Shown here piece by piece: positions 20,718 through 33,261 of a DNA stretch of 64,000 nt. Each line of letters starts with the position of its first letter. Position 1 is the first letter of the stretch. The translations under genes and the position numbers were made by a program. The stretch is from NCBI GenBank assembly GCA_037447655.1, contig JBBHKE010003303.1, positions 26,716 through 90,715 on the forward strand. The letters run 5' to 3'. Under the pieces are notes generated by a model. That model saw only the letters and a program-made list of their open reading frames with translations. It did no database searches and was not told the origin of the DNA. This DNA comes from Zygnema cylindricum. Lineage: Eukaryota > Streptophyta > Zygnematophyceae > Zygnematales > Zygnemataceae.

Positions 20718-23700
20718 ATGGCTCCATCTGGCAGTGCCACGTGGCAGCACCAGATTCCCCTCTTCCTATTGGCTTCTGGGATTCTTTTTTCTTTGTCCGT
20801 TTCCCCTGTCTGGGCCCAATGCAATGTCACAGTTTATAGTGGAGATGCTGAAGCCCTTTCTCAAGCTTTACCCCTTTTAGGCGATTATTCGATCCTTCCC
20901 GGATGGAATCTCTCCAAAGTTTCAAACTCTTGTTGCTGGGATGGCATTGTATGCAAGAATATTTCTGGGTCTGTACGGATTGTTAATTTGACAATCATGG
21001 GTGGTTTGGACGGAGTTTTTCCTCCGAGTTTTGGGAATCTTTCAGCTTTGAACCTTTTGGATTTATCTTACAATATGTTCCAAGGTCCTATTCCTGAAAG
21101 CTGGTCAGGGTTAACTTCTCTTACCACACTAAATTTGAACGGAAATCTAGGGTTAAATGGGACTTTAGATGTCCTTTCAACTCTTAAAACTTTGAAGTTT
21201 CTCTATTTTTCATTAACCAGTTTCGCCGGAGTTCTTCCTTCAAGTTTCGGGAATCTGTCGTCTTTAATTTTTCTGGATTTATCATCAAATATGTTCCAAG
21301 GTCCTATTCCTGAAAGCTGGTCAGGGTTAACTACTCTTACCACACTAAATTTAAACGGAAATTTAAAGTTAAATGGGACTCTGAATGTCCTTTCAAAGCT
21401 TAAAACCTTGAATTTTCTCGATGTTGCGTCAAATAGTTTCGTTGGAGAGTTTCACAACTTGCCCTTCGGAAATCTGACGTCACTGGTGACTTTATTCATT
21501 TACGGCAATAAACTCACTGGTGTCTTCCCTCGATGGATAAAGTATCTAACCAAATTGGAAAGTTTACAAATTAGCGATAATTTATTATCTGCGTCAACTC
21601 TCCCAACGGACGCTTCTGATTGGCCACCTTTGACAACTTTATCGGCTAGTAAATCAAATCTTACTGGTCCGATCCCAGCTATCCTGGCAAAGTTACCTTT
21701 GGTCGAGCTCGATCTTTCCTCGAATTATTTGAATGGAAGCTTTCCTCCTGAATTTGGCAGTTTTAATGTGACACAAAAAAAATATTGGCTCGTGAATGGG
21801 CAGTCGGAGATATGGAATGGCACCTCAATTGACATCTCAGCCAATAATTTGACAGGAGAAATACCCATCGAAGTTGCAAAAGGGTTCTTTTTTGAAATCG
21901 TAATCTCCTCAAATCAATTTCGTTCAAATATCACGAGCTTTCTCACAGAGTTGTGTACAGGCCCAAGTGCTCCTATATTAACTTCGGTAGACATCAGTAA
22001 CAACAGCTTTTTTGGAGAAATTCCGCCGGAGATTGCTAATGCGACTTTTCTAAGTAAAGTAACCTTTACCGGAAATTTCCTAACAGGGAATATCCCAGGG
22101 GAAATTGCCCAACTGAGTTCCCTAACGAATCTCAATCTAGGAAGTAATCGACTCTCGGGAAGCATTCCTTCGGAATTCTCCAAACTTAGTCCTGCACTGT
22201 CTGAATTGACACTATTTAACAATAATTTCACGGGGGAAATTCCTGATTTACCATGTGGTAGTTTGGTAGCTCTTTCTGTTAACAACAATTCCCTTTCAGG
22301 ACCATTGCCCTCCTCTCTCTCAAAATGTCCCACGCTGGTTCTTGTTGAACTTCAATTCAACCAATTTAGTGGGAACATCTCAGTTTTTAGGAATCATTCA
22401 CAACTGTTGACTCTCAATCTCGCTAACAATAATTTCAGTGGGAGGATTCCTTCTAACATTTTTTGGCCCATGCTTACCACACTAGACCTCTCGTATAACT
22501 CTTTAAGTGGTGCAATTCCTCAAACCTTGGGAACGAATTCACCTCAACTTTCACGGGTGATTTTGAGCTCCAACTCATTTTCTGGAGAAATCCCTTCTAC
22601 TCTATTTAGTCTCCAAAACATAACGCTCCTAGACCTCAGTTACAACAAATTCAACACAACTCTCAGTTCAAGTTTCCTAAATAGTTCCACTTTGACCACA
22701 GTGAAAATTCGTGAAAGTGGGTTATCTGGGTCACTTCCAAACACAACATTTATTAACCCCGAAAATTTGATAGAATTAGATTTGCGAGATAACGACTTTT
22801 CGGGACCTCTGCCTTCAACAATTGGCAGTTCTAAGTTATTTAAATTAACCCTTTCAGGTAATTCCTTTTCTGGTTCTCTTCCGAGTCTTCTTCCGATGAA
22901 AGCCTTAACTCAACTCAACCTTTCTGATAATTTAATTAGCGGTTTTATTACCGATCTTCCTTCTGCTTTATCCATACTAGATTTGAGTTCGAACCTTTTC
23001 TCTGGAAACGTCTCTTCTTTTGGGGAATTTAACTTCTTGACTTATGTAGATCTCTCGTCCAATCAGCTGTCAGGATCCATTCCCTCTAACTTTTCGAGTG
23101 TCGCTAAACTGGCTTATCTCGACTTTGCTCAAAACAATTTTACTGGAACCATTCCCGACATTTACAACAATTTGACGTATCTCACCTACTTCAATGTTTC
23201 CAACAATTTCCTGACTGGGCAGTTTCCTGTAAACCTCGAAAATATTTCTTCGTACAGTAACAATTCAGGGCTCTGTGGAGTTTCTTCTCTCTCTGTGTGT
23301 ATCGCCTCTCCTCCACCGACAACATCCTCCGATTCTACCAATGGCGGGGGAGGTGGAAGTACGCTTTCGACAGGAGCCATTGTTGGGATTGCAGTGGGAG
23401 GAGCAGTCTTAGCATTAGTAATTGTTGGGGCACTTTGTTTTGTTCTCTTGACAAAAAGTAAAAGTAAAAAATCGGAAGATATTGAGGACGCCTTGGAATA
23501 CAGCGCTCCACCTGAGGGATCTTTTGCCACCTCAGCAGAAGGAAGATTTCTTATTTTCCAAAAACTTGACTTCAATCTCACGGTTGACGATATTGTCCGG
23601 ACGACGGAAAATTTTAACGACAAACATCTTTTGGGACGTGGAGGTTTTGGTTCGGTTTACAGGTAAGAAATGGAAGGAGAGGGAGGAGGGGAAGGAGAGG

Positions 23701-25099
23701 AAAATGGTGGGAAAGAGGGAGGAGAGAGAGGAGGGGGGAGAGAGGAACGAGAGGAGGGGGGAGTGAGGAGAGACGGGCGAAAGGGGAGAGAGGAATGGCA
23801 GCGAAGGGAGTGAACAGAGAGATGAAAGGTACAAGAGTTATAGAGGGAGGGGAGGGGGAGAGGAAGGAGAGTGGGCCTTAGGGACTGGAGGAATTCTCGT
23901 TAAGTCTTGTTTCTCAGTTTGAGCAGTGGAAAGTTGTAGGTGAGGATGATTACTTTTTCTTTCTTGTTATAAAAGTTGGTGTTAAGCTATCACTTTTCAG
24001 GATACTGACTTTTCTTATCTTTTTGTTTTCAATTTTGCTGTTTAGAATGTAAAATTCTGCTCACAGATGCAAACTATACGATACCTTATACCCTTAAAAG
24101 AAATGCCATGGAAATAGATTATGAGACGTTTTTGATGTCCATTTTTGTTAATATCTTGATTTTTTTTTTATGTTTTCAAGTTTATTTGTTGGAAAAATTT
24201 TATGCTTTTGAAGCTATTTATTAAAAGGCTGAGATACTGTCCTTGAAGTGAAGATTTTTGTGCTAATTCTGGTGTTAGTTGTTTTTTCTCTTTCCCTTTT
24301 TCTGTTTTATTTCCGGTTCAGGGCTGCACTTTCAGATGATCAAGTATTTGCGGTAAAACGATTAACTCAAGGAAGTTCTCAGGGAGACGCGGAATTTCAA
24401 GCGGAAATGTTAACTTTAGGTAATATTCGACACAGAAATTTGGTAACTTTAGTCGCGAGTTACAATGATCCAACGTCCAAAGAATGTCTTCTTGTATATA
24501 ACTTCCTTCCCGGAGGAAATCTTGATTCTTTACTCAAGAAAGGAGTCGAATGGCCCACTCGTCTCAATGTGGCTATTGGAGTCGCAAGAGGACTCAAATA
24601 TTTGCATCACGATTGTGTTCCCTACATCATCCATAGAGATATGAAACCCGGAAACATTCTTATGGATTCAGAAATGGAAGCGCACGTGTCGGATTTCGGT
24701 TTGGCAAAGGTCGTCGATTTAAAGAAAACTCATGTATCGACAAAATTATTAGGTACGATCGGATATTTAGCTCCAGAATACGCAGGAAAAGGACAAGCTT
24801 CGACGAAGAGTGACGTGTTCGCATATGGGGTGGTCCTTTTGCAGTTAGTTTCCGGGAAACTTCCTACTCAACCTCAAATGCGTCACGGAATGTCACAGTG
24901 GGCAAAGTCGACGCCTGTCGATGATGTCATTGATAGCAATCTGGAAGCAAGAGGAGAATATAGGAAAGAAATGTTGGCGGTTTTAAAACTAGGGATTGCT
25001 TGTACGGCAAGAAATCCTTTGGATCGACCGACTATGGAGGAAGTTTTACATACACTTGAGAATTTGGATGAGTTTGCGGCGGGAGTGAAAGATGAGTGA
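20718..25099 (+). CDS. LRR receptor-like kinase 1
   Basis: A two-exon gene: 20718-23662 and 24322-25099 (intron 659 bp, donor CAG|GTAAGA, acceptor CGGTTCAG), 1240 codons plus TGA. Residues 1-33 are a signal peptide (hydrophobic core, VWA|QC). An N-terminal Cys pair (SCCWDGIVC) is followed by some 25 leucine-rich repeats of the plant type (L-x-x-L-x-L-S-x-N-x-F-x-G-x-I-P) rich in N-glycosylation sites. A single transmembrane helix lies at about 886-909 (GAIVGIAVGGAVLALVIVGAL). The kinase domain starts with the glycine loop LGRGGFGSVYR, where the intron splits the Arg codon. It has the catalytic Lys in FAVKRL, IIHRDMKPGN (RD type), DFGLAK and LAPEY, so an active Ser/Thr kinase is expected. It should act at the plasma membrane as a receptor for an extracellular peptide or hormone. 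It resembles PSKR/BRI1-type receptors, but the ligand cannot be told. Confidence 0.97.
23664..23880 (+). repeat. purine-rich tract in the receptor-kinase intron
   Basis: GGAGAGAGGAGG-type sequence covers the first third of the intron directly after the splice donor. A similar purine run begins at the stop codon (25090-25225). Confidence 0.85.
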
Positions 25100-25220
25100 G
25101 AGAGAGGTGGAGAGACCGAGGGGGAGAAGGAGAGGGGGTGGGGGAGAGAGAAGAGAGAGAGAGAGGGAGAGAGAGAGGGGGGGGCGGAGAGGGGAGACTG
25201 GAGAGAGTGAGAGAGGGACA

Positions 25221-25994
25221 TACAGAGACAACAGAGAGCTCTCAAGTGTTGATGTGGTTGTAAATGTAGTTTGAATAACGACAGTATTGTTGGTTGTATG
25301 AACTAGGGACTTTTTAGGGCCTTTTAGGGTTTTATTTTTCGGGGACATTTGTTTCAGGGTTTTTTGAAGCAGGAGAGCAACTGGTGTTTTTCTCTTCACC
25401 TTCAGATTATTTTTTGCTGGGTTTAAAGGGGTTTTAACTTGTTAGTTCAAACCCTCCGGTACTGACATAGTGAAATCTCACCGAGTAGTTTTTTAAATCA
25501 GAGTTCTAAAAAATGGGTATATAGTTTAACTATTTTTTTTAGTTTGACTATATTTTGTTTTAGGTGAGAAGAAACTTGGAGGATCTAAATTCCTTAGGCT
25601 TTTACAGAAGAAAATTGGATCAGGCCTAAGGGAATTGTATGTAGGTCAAAAGGAAATTGTAGAATTCAATGTTTTAGGGTTCAAGGTTTACAATGTAGGT
25701 CATTTTATTATTTCTAAGCTACAGGTTGGGAGTTAAAACAGCTATTTTTTGTGAAAAAAACATATTTAACTGATTAATTTTTTTGCAACCAGATATTATT
25801 TTTTTCCATAAGTCTCTTTTTTCTTATTCTCCTTTTGCTTTTTGGCAGTTTTGCCTTTTGCATTTGTTATTTTTTTTTATGTTTTTGTTTGTTTTTTGTT
25901 TCAAAAGTGTTTTTTTTTTTTTGTGATGAGGTGGTTACATGGACCAGTGATAACTATTGGAAGGAAACACAAAGAATGAAATATGGCAATTTTT
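25221..25994. other. 3' flank of receptor kinase 1
   Basis: T-rich sequence likely to hold the 3' UTR and polyadenylation region. No further gene seen. Confidence 0.5.
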
Positions 25995-26275
25995 CTGTCT
26001 CAGGGGAAAGAGGAGGAAAGAAGAGAGCTGCGAAGAAAGTGGAGAGAAGAAAGAGAGGAGAAAGGAGAGAGGAGAAAGGAGAGAGGAGAGAGGGGAGGAG
26101 AGAGGGGAGGAGAGGAGAGGAGAGAGGGGAGAGGAGAGAGGAGAGAGGAGAGGAGAGAGGAGAGAGGAGAGAGCACCAGAGGAGAGAGCAGCAGAGAGCA
26201 GAGAGGGAGAAGAGGGGAGAGGAGAGAGGAGAGAGGCAAGTGGATTGAGGAGAGGGGAAAGGAGAGAGGAGTGAA
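25995..26275 (+). repeat. GGAGAGA purine tract, about 280 bp
   Basis: Almost pure A/G built from GAGAGGAGAGAGG units; a polypurine mirror-repeat type able to form H-DNA. The open frames in it are Glu/Arg artefacts. Confidence 0.9.
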
Positions 26276-27660
26276 GAAACTCGAGGAGTTCGTGTGGGTG
26301 TGTTTCCTTTGCTTTATTTATTTTGACTTTGTTTCTTTATTTTAAGCTAGTTTTATATATTGAAGGGAAAGTATTACCACTTGATTGGAGGTAAATTTGA
26401 AACAAATTTAGTTCGTCATTGAGTTTAATTTTACTCTACTTAATTAATGAAATATAAATTATGACTATTTAATAAATTAGTAAGTGTTCACCCGATCTTT
26501 AGAATAAATATAAATTACATCGTAAATACTAAATAGTTATTGTTGTAAAGAAATTATTAGTGTGGGGAAAGAAATAGTTACTCGTCATATTTTTGGGTTT
26601 AAAGGCGTAAAGTTAACAAAACATCAACACTAAAAACACACCTAACACTAATATATCTACACATTCCAATAGTGTAGCCACACTACACTAGTTTATATTC
26701 ACATAGTTACCATAGTCACCGTTTAAACATTTGAAAGTCGACGTTTAAACATGTGAAAGACAACGTTTAAACATGTGATATTTCCCTACGTCTTCATTGC
26801 TTATGAACCGAATCTGAGTGCTCTTTCCCGTGTCAGTGCCACTCCATATTCTGACACTTTTTTTGTACTTTTTTGTGAAATTACGGGCAGTTAGCGTGAC
26901 ACTTTTTAATGTACTTCTGTACGAATTAACGAGCAGTTAAGGTACGAAATGGCACGCTGGAAACAAACTACTGTACTGTACGGTACCTAACTACTAAGAG
27001 TGGCAGTTACAATATAACACGTGTCATATCGTTTCTTAGGTTTAGGACCGGGGACTAAAATCATGCTTCTCCTGGAAAGTACAATTTGTTATTGATAGTA
27101 CACCTTATTAATTGTGGATAATCGTTTGGAAAAGACAGTGGTGACCGCTTAAGCAGAAAAATTCTTACGGTCCCGCAGCCAGCTTTGCAATCATAATCCA
27201 CGTGTCATTACCAGACGCAATACCTTTAGGTCGTTCTCAACCGTCGATGCCATAAAAATCTGTTTTTTGTTAGCTTGTCGTTTCTACCCGTCGGTCTCAC
27301 ATGGGTTGTTTCACATGGCTGTAGTACCTTTTTGGTACTTCACGACAATTACAATAATGACAAGTTCTTAGTTTCTGACAAGAATAATGCCACGTGTCTC
27401 TTGTAGTTTGCATTTTCACCATTCGGTAAACGATGTACGGATCTTAGATGTACGGATATGCAAGCTGGCGATAAAGAATCTACATCGATATAGACGAAGG
27501 ATGCTTTTGTCATCCACATTGACCTACCCAAGAATGTCAATGCTTTCATTTTCGAAAACGACAAGAGATTGACAGACTGGCAGGTAGGAACACTTGCCGC
27601 CGACACACTGGCCGACAAAATCCTTGAGAAAATTCTGCAAAAACGTGGTACGGCTAAAAA
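26276..27660. other. unassigned intergenic DNA
   Basis: No gene recognised. It contains CACGTG at about 27018, 27200 and 27391 and a short triple repeat of GTTTAAACATGTGAAAG around 26725-26780. Confidence 0.45.
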
Positions 27661-27661
27661 A

Positions 27662-28025
27662 TCGGTCGTTAAATCGTTAATGAATAACGCCATGGGCGTT
27701 TGGAGTCTTGATATTTCAACACCATGGCATTTTATGCTATTGTGACGTCACAAAACCACTGTGCCGTACAATATAATTTTCAGGATCCTCCGAAATCTAG
27801 TATGATTTTGCCAAACTTGAAACGTAGACGGTCGTTATATCGGTGATGAATAAAATCGTTGGCTTTTGGAGTCTTGATATTTCCAAATCATGACGCACTT
27901 GTGGATATGATGACGTCACTAAAAAGCGCACTGGAATGTGAAAAAAAACATTGTGCGGTACAAAATAATTTTCGGGATCCTGCGGACTCAGTACGGTTTT
28001 GTCTCACTAGAAACGTAGACGAAGA
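27662..28025 (+). repeat. tandem duplication, two units of about 180 bp
   Basis: The first unit begins TCGGTCGTTAAATCGTTAATG (27661) and the second begins GGTCGTTATATCGGTGATG (about 27828). Both contain GGAGTCTTGATATTTC, TGACGTCAC, GGATCCT and end AAACGTAGACG. They have diverged considerably, so this is an old duplication. Confidence 0.75.
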
Positions 28026-28162
28026 ACGGAAGAAGTCCCACTTAAGGTTTGTCCCGCAGTGAAACGTAAACTACACTAACGGACAAATATTGTCGTTTAA
28101 AAAAAAAAGGATTCTCTTTATAATCACTTTGGCCGTCCTTGGGGCGTCCCGAAAACGTCAAC

Positions 28163-28907
28163 TACACCGTGTATCACTATTAGTGTTGATGTTTTTTTTG
28201 CCACTTAAAACATCTTTTCTCCGTACATACTCGTCAATTTGAGGTCACTAATAGGAAGCTGAGAATCTTACCTCTCAATCGGAACTGTCCGATCCACAAT
28301 CGGACATGTGTGTACGGGGAAAAGATGTTTTAAGTGGCAAAAATAACATTAACACTACACCGCGCATCGTTATTAGTGTCAAAGTTTAAATAGTGTGGAA
28401 GTAAATATACCGTCATTAACGCTAATTAAGAATTTTTTTATTTTTTTTAAAAAGGTGTATTCTAATTTCGGCGTTTATGCTAATTTGGGAACAGCAAAAA
28501 TGGAATATTCGTTGTACGATAATATATGTATCCGTACAAAATATTAAAAATCGTACGCCGTCGTGAAATTTATATATCCGTACATATAAGACTAATTTAC
28601 GTGTCAGAACAATCCCGTGTTTTTTAGCGCACGATCCTATGCGTGCGCGTCTGATTTAACTCATTTTTTGTAAAATTTTCACTTGAAAAGGTACAGTTAT
28701 GTACAGAATGACATCGACCGTACACCACACTATTTAGATATTATTGTAATTCGTCCTTTACGCTATTTTGTACGGGTCCTTAATTAACGTCAAGGAAAAA
28801 TTAAAATCATGTATCCTATTTGAGGAAAAAAACCAAAATTTTAAGAACCCAAATTAGTGTCGTTGACACTAATAACGATGCGCGGTGTAATAGCGATTCA
28901 CGGTGTA
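28163..28907. mobile_element. CACCG-family MITE with long inverted repeats, split by another copy
   Basis: The left end TACACCGTGTATCACTATTAG is followed by TGCCACTTAAAACATC and matched by GATGTTTTAAGTGGCA near 28326; the stem extends to GTGTT...AACAC. The right end is broken at CACTA and continues after the nested copy with ATAGCGATTCACGGTGTA, ending at 28907. Confidence 0.8.
28357..28889. mobile_element. nested CACCG-family MITE, 533 bp with TA ends
   Basis: Starts TACACCGCGCATCGTTATTAG and ends CTAATAACGATGCGCGGTGTA (perfect inverted repeats). Deleting it with one TA restores CACTAATAG, the expected sequence of the host MITE's right inverted repeat. This shows directly that the target duplication is TA. 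Confidence 0.88.
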
Positions 28908-29269
28908 CTTTACTGAACGTTTGTATCATTGGCATGATAGACCGTATACGTACCTCGAGGTGACCACAGTGACGCTTAGCGCAACGGCGGTCGAATACAC
29001 AAAGTTACGTTTTACGGTTTCGGCAAACAGGTTTGCATGGACTCAGTTAGAGTCAATTGTTTTTTCCAACGGCTTCACGAAACTATGTGCATGGAAAGGG
29101 AAGAAGCATAGGAAAAGGAAACGACGACCAACCATGGCAAAAAACGCCATGGTTTTGTTTCATTTTTCTTCTCGATGCTCCACCATGGAAACGATGGCAT
29201 GTCAACACCCAGTTTATTTTCATCAAAAATTGTATCCGAAATTTTTATTTTTTCAGGTCTTCACACTTA

Positions 29270-30680
29270 GGGTACGGTACGTCCCCATGCATTAAAGTAT
29301 CGACTTTATCTTGTCGTTTATTTCAAAAGTAGGTGACCGTACGGCCATACAATATGCCTATTGTATGCAAAGCATACAATATGGCCTTAAGACCCATATT
29401 GTATTGGCCGCAAAATGAAATAAAATAGTAACAAGGTTGAGTTGCACATGGATCGATAGAGAATTAAACGTCATGTCTAAATTTGAAAAATAAATCGGAC
29501 AAAAAAATATTTTTCTGTGAGTTTTGAGCGACTTATTATTTAAACTGTCAGATTTGGACGATCTGGCGGTCATTGATGAAAGTAACGATCTAAGAAGATC
29601 ACATGAAAAGCCCATAACACAACGTACGATAGGACTATCGTCAGATTCGGACGATCGGACGGTCTCTGATGAAAGTAGTGATCTAAGAAGATCACATGGA
29701 AAGCCCGTAACACAACTTACGCGAAAGGCTGCCTACAAAAGGCCTACCAAAAAACGCCTACTTTTGAACTATGGTTTTGACCCAAAACGCAGTTCCGTTC
29801 GAGAAAAACTTTAGCCGTACAACAAAATAAATTCTTTAAAAGTACAGCAAACGTCAAGTCGATACTTTGAATGTACTTCATGTTTGTCGTCAAGTTAACG
29901 AATTTTGGCGTTTTCCTTTTTTCGACCCTCGGGCAAGATAATACAACCTGTCAAAAAACTTCATCAAAAATCACCTCGCGACCTGATTTTAGGGAAAGTA
30001 CCGCCCAAACAAGAATGAAAAACGGTCCACGCAAGCGCTACACGAGAGGTAAAATTTTAGGACGAGGGAGAGCACTCGCTATTTTTCTCCCTGCCAGTCA
30101 CGTGCATGTACGGAAAAAATCTGCAGGGGTCTCCAGACCTCCACTTTCATTCATGGGTCATTTGCAAAATTTTGGGCCGCCGTCGCTTCTCCCCTCTCCC
30201 TCTCACACTATCGCTTTTCTCTCTCACTTTTTAGAATGAGGCACGACATTACTGGTATTAAATGAAAGATATTTAAAAAATAATTATTTTGACTACCTTT
30301 ATGTATGTTTTTATGGCAAGTCGATTGAGAAAAGAACGAAATCGGATAGTCATGGCAGAAAGCTCTTGAATTCTGTGACGTCGACGTTGTCACAAGTGAG
30401 CATGGCGTCATAATGTCACAAAACCCTAAACATCTGCCATGTCACAAAATTACAAAAATCTAGACGTCTACAACCGTCGCTGTTTTTGTTGGCGTCACCA
30501 ATTGTCGGAAGTTTTGTAGTCGTCGTCAATCGTCACAAAGTTGTACCTACGTCTACAACCATCACATTTCAAAGTTCCAATTTCATTTTCGCACATAGGG
30601 ACGCTTTTCAAAGTAGTACGGAACACTTCACTACAGTCCAAAATACTTTTTCAAAGTATCGCTTACATAGGGACGTACCC
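29270..30680. mobile_element. 1.4-kb TIR element with TTA target duplication
   Basis: The left end is GGGTACGGTACGTCCCCATG and the right end, reverse-complemented, is GGGTACGTCCCTATGTAAGC. TTA flanks both sides (29267-29269, 30681-30683), as in PIF/Harbinger-type elements. No transposase is recognised, so it is presumably non-autonomous. Diverged relatives cover 30764-31306, 44517-44564 plus 47566-47885, parts of 54250-55023 and 58380-58850. Confidence 0.68.
29524..29814 (+). CDS. 96-codon open frame with in-frame 31-residue repeat (hypothetical)
   Basis: A 93-bp unit (29547-29639) is tandemly repeated at 29640-29732. Both copies stay in the same open frame (SDLDDLAVIDESNDLRRSHE / SDSDDRTVSDESSDLRRSHG). 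After them comes a basic stretch, RKAAYKRPTKKRLLLNYGF. Composition is less biased than the surrounding DNA, so it may be an exon or remnant of a protein carried by the element. I do not recognise the family. Confidence 0.3.
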   Translation: MSDLLFKLSDLDDLAVIDESNDLRRSHEKPITQRTIGLSSDSDDRTVSDESSDLRRSHGKPVTQLTRKAAYKRPTKKRLLLNYGFDPKRSSVREKL

Positions 30681-30763
30681 TTAGACCTATTTTTTTTTTT
30701 ATATGGCGATGCTCCAACGCCATGGGAAATTGGTTTGTGAAGCTCAAATAGACAAATACATTA

Positions 30764-31306
30764 GGGTATTTTTATGGCAGGTCGAATGAGAAAAGACGAA
30801 AAAACAGATTAGGGAAGCCATGGTCGATTTTTTGGGAATTAGTGACGTCGACGCTGTCACAAGTGAGCATGACGTCACATATGTCTCAAATAACTAGACG
30901 TCTACAATTGTCGCTGTTTTTGTAGACGTCACCAATTGTCGGGAGTTTCGTAGTCGTCTTCAACCGTCACAAGTCATACCCGCGTCTACAACCGTCACAT
31001 TTCAAAGTTACGATTTCATTTTCGCAGATTGGGAAGCTCTGAAAAGTACACCGCGAATCGTTATTAGCGTTATGAACTCTATATCAGCACCCCAAAATTT
31101 TGACATTAATACCTTAAATAGAATAAACTACACTATTTAAGGACGTGGACCATAACCTGCCACGTCTCCTGGCACTAAATTAGAATGAATGACACTAATT
31201 TTTTCTTTACACTAATAATTTCTCAACGCTAATAACGATTCGCGGTGTAGTACGTAAAATCTTCACAAATCCAAAGCACCAATTTAAAATCATGCTTACA
31301 TGGGCA
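30764..31306. mobile_element. partial relative of the 29.3-kb TIR element
   Basis: It repeats the right-hand third of 29270-30680 (GGCA-GTCGA-TGAGAAAAGA, GTGACGTCGACG-TGTCACAAG, ACATTTCAAAGTT, and an end TTACATGGGCACATACC then TTAAG). A CACCG-family MITE (31047-31249) has inserted into it. The left end is missing. Confidence 0.6.
31047..31249. mobile_element. TA-target MITE (CACCG family), 203 bp
   Basis: Near-identical sister of 15988-16190, with perfect-looking ends TACACCGCGAATCGTTATTAG / CTAATAACGATTCGCGGTGTA. It is inserted in a remnant of the TTA-type TIR element. Confidence 0.88.
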
Positions 31307-31309
31307 CAT

Positions 31310-32924
31310 ACCTTAAGTCTTCCACCCTTCCAAAAATCCTCGCCGTTTGTTCACCGTACGTTTCATTATTTGATACATTTTGTCGTATTTGAAAGATTGT
31401 AGGTTTTCATCTTTTCATGTACGTCCACAAATGCATTTGACGGCGGATTGGATTTAACGCTTGCTTCGAAGTTTAAGCTCGTGCTAAAGCTGATTTGAAA
31501 TAGTTGGCCGCTCAGTGAATTTCAAAGAGGAGAAGATTTTATTTATCAAAATTGCGATGGTCAGTTAATTGGATTAATTGGACAATCGAAGTGAACTGAA
31601 GTTGAACGAAATGCTGAATTGTTTCCAAGTAGGCTGCAGTGGAAAACGCTCCCCTCCGCTTCCTTTCTTCGAACGAATCATGATAGAAAACGGTACGCGG
31701 CGAGTGCATTATTCTCCATAAAAACCTCGTATGGAAAAATATTTTACTGTTTTTTATTCAATACACGAGCAAAAGGACAAGAAAATGAGATTTTTTTTGC
31801 AGACAATTTTTGGGGCTTAGGGGCCTTACCGTAGTGTCCACCAAAGTCATAATTTGCTAAAAATGCATATTATATATTTTGTGGTACAACATGCACAAAA
31901 CCCATATTGTATCCACGGAATATCAGGGGGTTAAAAATAAGACTACAAAATTTTACAAATCCAGCAGCCAAATTTTAGATGAACCTAAAGAAAAATATCC
32001 TGTGGGTTTAGGCATCATTCGAGGTGACATAGGAACAACAGTCTGTTAGCGTCTACATAGTAATTAATTTTCGTCCGATTTTGGCCGATGGTTTTCTTTT
32101 CTTGTCGTTTCCCCTAAAATTTATTGTCCTCAACAATGTTCATATAGAAATCTTGTCGACCTTCCGCATCAAAAATGATGTCTAACTATTTAATAATGTT
32201 GAGGTAATAGGTAGTGTTGTCTAATATAGCATATGAGTAAGGGTGTTGGTAGTCACTTAGTGTGGTAATATGATACATACTAACACTATATAACAACTCA
32301 CTTCGAGGAATTCACTCCTAGTCATGTCTTGCCCATAAAGGTTAGGGGCCTATTACCGCATGCACGACAACGAGCGGTAGAAATGAACGTCGAGGACGCC
32401 TAAGCGAGAAGTGACTGACGATGGCCTCTATGACCGAAGAAGACCTTAAGAACGATAATGCTTTGCAATCGATGATGGACGGATGACTAAAGAAGGTCGC
32501 GCGATTGATGACGACCCTCCAATTAACGACGACCTACCGACCAAACTAATGCCCTCACAACCGACAATAGCCTCATAAAAAATGAAGGTGGTGGGGTTAA
32601 CAATGACCATATGATCGACGATGCCCTCTCGACCCAGTGAAGCCTTGCGGGTTGATGAACACTTCATAGATGATGATAGCCTTGTGACCGGCCAATATAG
32701 CCTACTTAAGAACTCCATATGAGGGCTTTCTCGTGTTCACTTGCCCGTTTGGTTCAATTACTTTGATGAACCAATTTCTTGAGTTTGCTTTGAAGGCCGA
32801 TGCATCCTAGATAGACGACCTCCACGACCTTCACGACCCTCAGGCGGCTTTTGGTGTTTTGACGAGGTACTTTACCTACTGCCACATTTATCGCACCCGC
32901 TCGTCCCCCCCCACCCCTATTTTT
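31310..32924. other. unassigned intergenic DNA
   Basis: No gene recognised. Around 32390-32700 short GA(T/C)GATG/ACGACC phrases recur, giving Asp/Ser-rich frames without a known domain. Confidence 0.45.
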
Positions 32925-32958
32925 TGTCTCATCTCTTTTTGATTTCGATGATCTTTTC

Positions 32959-33261
32959 ATGGACATCCTCCACACTTTGGGTCGTGGTGATTTTGAACAC
33001 GAGTCAAGGCCGATTCCTTGCATTTCACGCTTCTTTTCTCAACTTTGCCCTAGGCTTGAGTTTAGTATCGATGACACTTGTGGCGCATGTGGCCAACTTG
33101 AGGAATTAGTGATACATTGCCTCTATGTTGGTGTATTGTTTTCTGGTTGGAGATACTCCTATTATTACTACCATCATCCCGCGTGTGTTAGACAATATCC
33201 TCTCTGTTCAACAATTTGTTTTATAGGAGACCGAGTCTATTCCTCCTCTTGCTTTAGCTGA
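32959..33261 (+). pseudogene. possible remnant of a non-LTR retroelement C-terminus
   Basis: An open frame includes TCGACGQLEELVIHCLY, which resembles the C-x2-C ... E ... H-C zinc motif at the end of plant LINE polyproteins. There is no RT domain nearby and the following frames are broken. This is a weak, motif-only call. Confidence 0.25.

Noticed and set aside
25957-26345. Glu/Arg-rich open frames
   Set aside because: Simple-sequence purine tract; no start context, no homology, and all frames are open.
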